A stretch of DNA of 64,000 bases from contig NZ_CP034157.1 in NCBI RefSeq assembly GCF_003860565.1, forward strand, positions 2,418,001 to 2,482,000. The letters are read 5' to 3'. The notes beneath the pieces are model-generated. The model made no database searches. It saw only the letters and a list, made by a program, of their open reading frames with translations, and was not told the DNA's origin. Positions 58,343-64,000 of this stretch are shown here, one piece after another (within the stretch, counting starts at the first letter, position 1; every line of letters starts with the position of its first letter). Both the position numbers and the translations under genes were made by a program. The stretch is from Cloacibacterium normanense. GTDB lineage: Bacteria > Bacteroidota > Bacteroidia > Flavobacteriales > Weeksellaceae.

Positions 58343-60859
58343 ATGGAAAATAAATTTTCAGAAGGCTTAACCAAAGTCTTCAAACACAGTAAAAGCGAAG
58401 CAAAACGTTTGCATAGCGAATTTTTATCTACTGAACATTTCTTGTTGGGAATTATTCAGACGGATAATTCTGCGAAAGAAATATTAGAAAATCTTCAGGC
58501 AGATCTTACTCAGATTCGCAGAAAGATTGAAAATATGAACGTAAATACCAATCCTTTTTCAGAAGAAAAGGAAAATATTTCTTTCACCAAATTAGCAGAT
58601 TATGCGGTAAAAAGAGCAGATTTAGAATGCAGACAATACAGAGCTTCAGAAATTAATACTGTTCATCTATTGTTAGGAATTCTCTATAAAATGGAAGATC
58701 CTACTACCAATATTTTAAGCGCTTACGAAATTGATTATGATAGCGTAGCTAAAGAATATCAATCTATGCTTAAAAACTCTGGTCAATTGCCAAAAAGTTC
58801 TGCGTATGATGATGACGAAGAGCGTGAAGAATACGGTCAAATGAAAAAACCTACTGGAAATCTAGGAACAGGAAAGAGCAAAACGCCAACTTTAGATAAT
58901 TTTGGTAGAGATCTTACTGCGCTAGCTTCTGAAGGGAAATTAGACCCTGTAATTGGTAGAGAAAAAGAAATAGAAAGGGTTTCTCAAATTCTGTCAAGAC
59001 GTAAGAAAAACAATCCGCTTTTGATTGGGGAGCCAGGCGTTGGTAAATCTGCCATTGCAGAAGGTTTAGCGCTCAGAATTATGCAGAAAAAAGTATCTAG
59101 AGTTCTGTTTAACAAGCGTGTAATTACGTTGGATTTAGCAAGTCTCGTTGCTGGAACTAAATACAGAGGTCAGTTCGAAGAAAGAATGAAAGCGATTATG
59201 ACTGAATTGGAGAAAAACAGAGACGTCATTCTTTTCATAGATGAGTTACACACGATTGTTGGTGCTGGAAGCTCTACAGGAAGTTTAGATGCTTCTAATA
59301 TGTTTAAACCTGCTTTAGCAAGAGGCGAAATACAATGCATCGGTGCGACTACTTTAGACGAATACCGTCAGTACATCGAAAAAGATGGTGCTTTAGAAAG
59401 ACGTTTCCAAAAAGTAATGGTAGAACCTACTACTGTGGAAGAAACCATCTTGATTTTGAATCAAATTAAAGACAAATACGAAGATCACCACAATGTAACG
59501 TATACAGACGAAGCGATTGCTGCGTGCGTAAACCTTACTTCGAGATATATTACCGATAGATTCCTTCCAGACAAAGCGATTGATGCGATGGATGAAGCGG
59601 GTTCTAGAGTGTATATCAAAAATATGAAAGTTCCTACTGACATCATTGAGCATGAAAAGCAAATTGAAGAAATTAAGGAACTGAAACAAAAAGCGGTAAA
59701 AGCTCAAGATTATTTAGAAGCTAGAAAATTAAAAGATGAAGAAGAGCGTTTACAACTAGAATTGGCTGTGGCTCAAGATAAATGGGACAAAGAAGTGAAG
59801 GAGAAAAAAGAAGTGGTGACCGAAGAAAATGTAGCTGAGGTAGTTTCGATGATGTCTGGAGTTCCAGTAACAAAAGTGGGTAAAAACGAGATGGATAAAT
59901 TAGCCAATATGGATAATTTACTCAACGGAAAAGTGATTGGTCAAGAAGATGCTGTGAAAAAAGTGGTGAAAGCCATCCAAAGAAACAGAGCAGGACTGAA
60001 AGATCCAAACAGACCAATTGGAACATTTATTTTTCTAGGAACAACAGGTGTGGGTAAAACCGAATTGGCAAAAGTAATGGCTCGTGAATTATTCGATTCT
60101 GATGATGCATTGATTAGAATAGACATGAGTGAATACATGGAGAAATTCGCGGTTTCTAGATTGGTAGGAGCGCCTCCAGGATATGTAGGTTATGAAGAAG
60201 GCGGTCAATTAACTGAAGCGGTTCGTAGAAAACCTTATGCGGTAGTTTTATTAGATGAAATAGAAAAAGCGCATCCTGATGTTTTCAATATTTTATTGCA
60301 AATTTTAGATGAAGGTCACGTTACCGATTCTTTAGGAAGAAAAGTAGATTTCAGAAATACGATTATCATCTTGACTTCTAACATCGGAACCAGAGATTTA
60401 AAAGATTTCGGTGATGGAGTAGGATTCGGAACTTCTGCGAAGAAAACTTCTTCTGATGCAAGAGCGAGAGCAACCATAGAAAACGCTCTGAAAAAAGCTT
60501 TTGCACCAGAATTCTTAAACAGAATAGACGATATTATTATCTTCAATTCTCTTGAAAAAGAAGACATCAAGAAAATTATTGACCTTGAGTTAAATAAACT
60601 CTACAAACGTCTGGAAAAACTAAACTACAAAGTAGAATTAACAGACGAAGCTAGAGATTTTATCGCAGAGAAAGGATGGGACAAAGATTTTGGAGCAAGA
60701 CCTCTAAAACGAGCCATCCAAAAATATATAGAAGATTTATTGGCAGAAATGCTCGTAAACAAACAATTCTCTGAAGGCGAAACTGTAGTTCTAAAACTAA
60801 ACGAAGCCAAAGATGCTTTAGAAGGTGAAACCCAAAAGAAATCTAAACAAAAAGCATAA
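58343..60859 (+). CDS. clpC: ATP-dependent Clp protease ATP-binding subunit ClpC
   Basis: The ATG at 58343 gives 838 residues; an in-frame TTG 15 nt upstream is an unlikely start. Domains in order are the Clp N repeats (1-145), AAA1 with Walker A GEPGVGKS and Walker [10 protein letters not shown], a middle domain with a UVR-like coiled coil ([22 protein letters not shown]), AAA2 with GTTGVGKT and [12 protein letters not shown], and a C-terminal D2 domain. It unfolds proteins for ClpP. No CtsR-type site was recognised upstream. Confidence 0.96.
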   Translation: MENKFSEGLTKVFKHSKSEAKRLHSEFLSTEHFLLGIIQTDNSAKEILENLQADLTQIRRKIENMNVNTNPFSEEKENISFTKLADYAVKRADLECRQYRASEINTVHLLLGILYKMEDPTTNILSAYEIDYDSVAKEYQSMLKNSGQLPKSSAYDDDEEREEYGQMKKPTGNLGTGKSKTPTLDNFGRDLTALASEGKLDPVIGREKEIERVSQILSRRKKNNPLLIGEPGVGKSAIAEGLALRIMQKKVSRVLFNKRVITLDLASLVAGTKYRGQFEERMKAIMTELEKNRDVILFIDELHTIVGAGSSTGSLDASNMFKPALARGEIQCIGATTLDEYRQYIEKDGALERRFQKVMVEPTTVEETILILNQIKDKYEDHHNVTYTDEAIAACVNLTSRYITDRFLPDKAIDAMDEAGSRVYIKNMKVPTDIIEHEKQIEEIKELKQKAVKAQDYLEARKLKDEEERLQLELAVAQDKWDKEVKEKKEVVTEENVAEVVSMMSGVPVTKVGKNEMDKLANMDNLLNGKVIGQEDAVKKVVKAIQRNRAGLKDPNRPIGTFIFLGTTGVGKTELAKVMARELFDSDDALIRIDMSEYMEKFAVSRLVGAPPGYVGYEEGGQLTEAVRRKPYAVVLLDEIEKAHPDVFNILLQILDEGHVTDSLGRKVDFRNTIIILTSNIGTRDLKDFGDGVGFGTSAKKTSSDARARATIENALKKAFAPEFLNRIDDIIIFNSLEKEDIKKIIDLELNKLYKRLEKLNYKVELTDEARDFIAEKGWDKDFGARPLKRAIQKYIEDLLAEMLVNKQFSEGETVVLKLNEAKDALEGETQKKSKQKA

Positions 60860-60863
60860 AAAG

Positions 60864-60896
60864 AAACCTCCGAATTTTCGGAGGTTTTTATTTTTT
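60864..60896 (+). terminator. Terminator after clpC
   Basis: AAACCTCCGAA and TTCGGAGGTTT form a perfect stem followed by T-rich sequence. It lies just before the end of the convergent barrel gene. Confidence 0.85.
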
Positions 60897-60904
60897 AAAA
60901 TATT

Positions 60905-61429
60905 CTACAACCCAAAAACCACCCCAATATTAGGTACAAAACCACTGCTGAAAATACTGCTGTTTTGTTTCCAAAGTACATTATACATTCCGCCAATCTG
61001 CAAATAAGAATTATTGCCCATTCTTTGCATATAACCGCCACCAATGTAAAGTGCAGCTTCGTTTGAACTGTATTTTTCTTCTGAAGATTTTACTTTTTGA
61101 CTGATAAAATATTCCTGAAATTGAGAACCTAAATAGAAATTTCTGCCCAAATAATAATTCACAAATGGCCCAATTCCAAAAAGTGTAGAATAAGAGTAAG
61201 AAGAGTTTTGCCAATTGAGACTTCCCATTAAACCTGCTTCTAAATTTTCAGAAATTTTATAGCCTACTCTGGGTGCAATATGTACTGCAATGCCGCTATT
61301 ACTGCCAAAACCGCCAGTTAAACCAGCATAACCACCAAAAGTCCATTTAGAGTTTTGTGTAGGAGTTTCCACCTGTGAAAATGCCGAAAAAGACATCAAA
61401 ATCAGAAAGAATAGAGATAATTTTTTCAT
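60905..61429 (-). CDS. Outer-membrane beta-barrel protein
   Basis: Starting at 61429 (MKKLSLFFLILMSFSAFSQ) gives 174 residues with a signal peptide cleaved after Ser-Gln or Ala; an upstream in-frame ATG at 61453 looks non-coding. The mature part alternates polar and hydrophobic residues in about eight strands (WTFGGYAGLTGGFG ... VPNIGVVFGL), as in small OmpA/OmpX-like barrels. Function unknown. It is convergent with clpC and divergent from mnmA. Confidence 0.8.
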   Translation of the reverse strand: MKKLSLFFLILMSFSAFSQVETPTQNSKWTFGGYAGLTGGFGSNSGIAVHIAPRVGYKISENLEAGLMGSLNWQNSSYSYSTLFGIGPFVNYYLGRNFYLGSQFQEYFISQKVKSSEEKYSSNEAALYIGGGYMQRMGNNSYLQIGGMYNVLWKQNSSIFSSGFVPNIGVVFGL

Positions 61430-61450
61430 TTTTAGAAAATTTCTATGATT

Positions 61451-61458
61451 CAAATTTA
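61451..61458 (-). promoter_or_regulatory. -7 box of the barrel gene
   Basis: The reverse complement reads TAAATTTG (TAnnTTTG), 21 nt before the start. Confidence 0.55.
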
Positions 61459-61489
61459 GCAGAAAAATTTCAAATGAGTTTTTAATTCG

Positions 61490-61497
61490 TAATTTTG
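61490..61497 (+). promoter_or_regulatory. -7 box of mnmA
   Basis: TAATTTTG (TAnnTTTG) lies 40 nt before the mnmA start, in the divergent gap. Confidence 0.55.
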
Positions 61498-61537
61498 CAG
61501 TTGTAAAACTTTCCCTTAACGAAAGCGTAACTCAATT

Positions 61538-62725
61538 ATGAAAATAGTAGTCGGTTTATCAGGAGGTGTAGACTCCAGCGTTGCAGCGTATTTGTTGCAG
61601 AAACAAGGTCACGAAGTCATCGGACTTTTTATGAGAAATTGGAACGATGCTTCCGTAACTTTAGAAGATGAATGTCCTTGGATTGAAGACAGTAATGATG
61701 CTCTTTTAGTGGCAAAAAAACTCGGGATTCCGTTCCAAGTGATTGATATGAGCGAACTCTACAAAGAACGCATTGTAGATTATATGTTTGCCGAATACGA
61801 AAAGGGTAGAACACCCAATCCTGATGTTCTGTGTAACCGAGAGGTAAAATTCGATGTTTTTCTAGAAACCGCACTTTCACTAGGTGCAGATAAAGTAGCA
61901 ACAGGACATTACGCTAGATTAGATTCTTTTACCAACGAAAATGGGGAAGAAGTGTATCAACTTTTGGCAGGAAAAGATAACAACAAAGATCAAAGTTATT
62001 TCTTGTGTCAATTGAACCAAAAACAGCTTTCTAAAGCGCTTTTCCCAATTGGCGAACTTACTAAACCAGAAGTAAGAGAAATTGCCAGAGAAATGGAATT
62101 GGCAACTGCTGATAAAAAAGATTCTCAAGGTCTTTGTTTCATCGGTAAAGTAAGTTTACCGACTTTTCTTCAGCAACAATTAAAAGCCAAAGAAGGTGAA
62201 ATTGTAGAAATTTTCAGTGATTTTGCTGAATATCACAAAGAAAAACCTGAATTTTCTTCAAAATTAGAAGAGTTAGAATATTTGTCTGCAAAAATCCATT
62301 ACAAAAAATCAGACGGAAAAGTAATTGGCAAACATCAAGGTGCACAATTCTACACGATTGGTCAAAGTAAAGGTCTCGGAATTGGCGGACATAAAGAATC
62401 TTGTTTCCTCATTTCCAGAGATATGGAAAATAATTTAGTTTATGTAGGAGAAGGAAGAAATTTCCCAGGATTGTTTAGAAAAGCCTTGAAAATTGACAAT
62501 TCAGAATTGCATTGGGTTCGTGAAGATTTACGTCTTAAAAACGGAGAGTCTATGGAAGTAATGGCGAGAATCAGATACAGACAACCATTAGAAAAAGCCA
62601 CGCTTTATCAGTTTGAAGAAGGATTTTTCATAGAATTCCAAAATCCACAATCCGCGATTGCAGAAGGACAATTTGCGGCGTGGTACGTTGGTGATGAATT
62701 GCTAGGAAGCGGAGTGATTTCTTAG
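61538..62725 (+). CDS. mnmA: tRNA-specific 2-thiouridylase MnmA
   Basis: The 395-residue enzyme adds sulfur to U34 of Lys, Glu and Gln tRNAs, complementing the mnmG pathway found earlier in the window. The PP-loop GLSGGVDSS lies at 6-14. The catalytic cysteines are Cys99 ([13 protein letters not shown]) and Cys200 (GLCFIG). A beta-barrel C-terminal domain completes it. The length is normal. A terminator follows. Confidence 0.96.
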   Translation: MKIVVGLSGGVDSSVAAYLLQKQGHEVIGLFMRNWNDASVTLEDECPWIEDSNDALLVAKKLGIPFQVIDMSELYKERIVDYMFAEYEKGRTPNPDVLCNREVKFDVFLETALSLGADKVATGHYARLDSFTNENGEEVYQLLAGKDNNKDQSYFLCQLNQKQLSKALFPIGELTKPEVREIAREMELATADKKDSQGLCFIGKVSLPTFLQQQLKAKEGEIVEIFSDFAEYHKEKPEFSSKLEELEYLSAKIHYKKSDGKVIGKHQGAQFYTIGQSKGLGIGGHKESCFLISRDMENNLVYVGEGRNFPGLFRKALKIDNSELHWVREDLRLKNGESMEVMARIRYRQPLEKATLYQFEEGFFIEFQNPQSAIAEGQFAAWYVGDELLGSGVIS

Positions 62726-62745
62726 AAATTTTAAAAATATAAAGG

Positions 62746-62775
62746 AAAGCAGTCTGTCTTAGGCTGCTTTTTTTA
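62746..62775 (+). terminator. Terminator after mnmA
   Basis: AAAGCAG pairs with CTGCTTT across an 11-nt loop, followed by a T run. Confidence 0.65.
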
Positions 62776-62847
62776 TGTTTTGAAAAAAAACCTTATCAAC
62801 AAAGGATTTTAAGCAATAAAAACTTTTATTTTGAAGTTATAATTAAA

Positions 62848-64000
62848 ATGATGCTTATGAATTACAATGAACTCTATGAAATTTTAAAAGAAAACTTTGA
62901 AAAAGAAGGAAATTTCAAAACCATTGAACACTTAAATGTAACGATAGAAACCATTCATTTTCATTCTAAAAAAGCAGATTTACTCAATGGTTCTTTTTCT
63001 ACCACTTCTTGCGAAAAACATCAAACACATTTCAAGGAAAGCAATGAAAATCAAATGCTTTACGGTTTTTCCAGTATTGATGTAAAAGATTTTGACATCG
63101 AAAGAAATAAACGTTTCGACTATTATATTCTCAAAAGAGCAGATATAGAAATCGCCGAAGGAACGCTCATTTTTTTCCATGGATTGAACGAGAAAAAGTG
63201 GGATAAATATTTACCTTGGGCTTATGAATTGGCTCAAAAAACAAAAAAAGCCATCATTCTTTTCCCGATTGCTTTTCACATGAACAGAGCCGAAGAAATC
63301 TGGAGTGACAGACGTGCAATGGTAGAAGTAGCACAGTTCAGAAAGAAAAATTATCCCGAAAATACCAATTGTTCATTTGTAAATGCTGCGATAAGTTCAC
63401 GTTTAGAAGCGCATCCTCAGAGAATTTTTTGGTCTGGTTTTCAGACGTATTCAGATGTGATACAAGTGGTGAAATATATTAGAAATCAGAAGATTAAAAG
63501 TATTTCAAAGGAAACTTCTATTGATTTATTTGGCTATTCTATCGGTTCATTTTTGTCGATGATTCTAAAAATGGCAGATCCTGAAGGAATTTTTGAAAAT
63601 TCAAAACTCTTTTGTTTTTGTGGTGGAATGACGATTGATAGAATGTTCCCGATTTCTAAATACATTATGGATGCAAGAGCTGCCATAAAAATGCAAACGG
63701 TTTTTGCAGAATTGTTAAGCTCTGATTTTCAGTCAGATGAAAGATTAGGTCATTTTCAAGACGAGAAATTACATCCACAGGAAAGTTGGTTCAAAATGAT
63801 GTTGAGGTACAATTATTTCCAAAAAGAAAGAGAAGACAGAATTAAAAAACTGCATCATCAAATCAAACTCTATGTCCTTGAAAAAGACGAAGTTGCATCA
63901 CCAATGGAAGCACTCAATACTTTGCAAGGCGGTTACAGAAATATAAAAACAGAGGTAGAAATTCAGGATTTTCCTTATGAATATTCGCACATGGTTCCGT
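62848..64000 (+). CDS. DUF6051-family alpha/beta-hydrolase-like protein (partial, runs off right edge)
   Basis: The frame stays open from 62848 to the window end (384 codons); ATG codons at 62851 and 62857 are alternative starts. The nucleophile elbow GYSIGSF holds Ser231, and a likely catalytic His381 lies near the right end (YSHMVP). A segment TLIFFHGLNEKKWDKYLPWA resembles the oxyanion-hole strand of alpha/beta hydrolases. It matches what I recall as DUF6051. Substrate unknown. No signal peptide is visible. Confidence 0.75.
   Translation, partial: MMLMNYNELYEILKENFEKEGNFKTIEHLNVTIETIHFHSKKADLLNGSFSTTSCEKHQTHFKESNENQMLYGFSSIDVKDFDIERNKRFDYYILKRADIEIAEGTLIFFHGLNEKKWDKYLPWAYELAQKTKKAIILFPIAFHMNRAEEIWSDRRAMVEVAQFRKKNYPENTNCSFVNAAISSRLEAHPQRIFWSGFQTYSDVIQVVKYIRNQKIKSISKETSIDLFGYSIGSFLSMILKMADPEGIFENSKLFCFCGGMTIDRMFPISKYIMDARAAIKMQTVFAELLSSDFQSDERLGHFQDEKLHPQESWFKMMLRYNYFQKEREDRIKKLHHQIKLYVLEKDEVASPMEALNTLQGGYRNIKTEVEIQDFPYEYSHMVP

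Noticed and set aside
1-64000. CRISPR array, rRNA operon, tRNA genes, transposase or integrase
   Set aside because: I looked for regular spaced repeats, conserved rRNA and tRNA segments and DDE or tyrosine recombinase motifs and saw none. Very divergent copies could be missed by eye.

Overview
The window reads as chromosomal DNA of a member of the Bacteroidota, class Flavobacteriia, most likely the Weeksellaceae (Chryseobacterium/Cloacibacterium-like). The evidence is low GC, many TAnnTTTG (Bacteroidetes -7) promoter boxes, a MurF-alanine racemase fusion, a PorW/SprE-type type IX secretion lipoprotein, DUF5686 and DUF6051 proteins, and a ClpC/LepA/MnmG core typical of this group. No rRNA, tRNA, CRISPR array, transposase or integrase gene was recognised. 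Taxonomy is inferred from gene content only.

Layout. 1-7.1 kb: the end of a FadL-type porin, an SGNH lipoprotein, prs, rplY, a three-gene ECF sigma/anti-sigma-like/LTxxQ envelope module, and lepA. 7.1-9.7 kb: a lipoprotein and an M14 carboxypeptidase. 9.8-13.1 kb: an iron cluster (FeoB-associated mini-protein, a Cys/Lys-rich microprotein, ferritin, FeoB, FeoA). 13.3-19.6 kb: ogt, a Prc-type protease, a DUF5686 barrel protein and surE. 19.7-23.1 kb: a transferred restriction-modification locus (controller-like HTH, ExK nuclease candidate, adenine methylase fused to a specificity domain) bounded by short inverted repeats. 23.6-29.7 kb: guaC, a candidate small RNA, a nucleosidase, fabG, rsmI, a MurC-like ligase and an acidic coiled-coil protein. 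29.7-38.3 kb: tdk, murF-alr, a patatin-barrel protein, ybeY, mnmG between two perfect parS sites, and a methyltransferase. 38.5-43.0 kb: pgk, a 0.65 kb AT-rich gap with DnaA-box-like motifs, rpiB and rnr. 43.1-45.9 kb: a LysE-type exporter, an LD-carboxypeptidase, a YraN protein and an SDR. 46.0-48.85 kb: a compact three-gene cassette (C5 cytosine methylase, DUF262 protein, HEPN-motif protein) inserted before tsaB. 49.7-58.2 kb: a mostly minus-strand block (porW, maf, kdsC-like, DUF2520, a GT9 glycosyltransferase, sufE, a GumN-like protein, a second glycosyltransferase, a small membrane protein). 58.3-64 kb: clpC, an outer-membrane barrel, mnmA and the start of a DUF6051 hydrolase.

Most of the window is housekeeping. 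The two accessory segments are the restriction-modification locus and the methylase-DUF262-HEPN cassette. The second is the best candidate for an under-described defence system. Its genes overlap (4 nt and 11 nt), so they are probably translated together, and it pairs self-marking (methylation) with a nucleotide-dependent DUF262 protein and a possible RNase. In the first locus, two dyad operators embrace the -7 box and end exactly at the methylase start codon, which suggests control by the upstream HTH protein. Two perfect parS sites, a 15/16 third site and the DnaA-like gap suggest the window lies in the origin-proximal domain. This is inference that a GC-skew plot would test.
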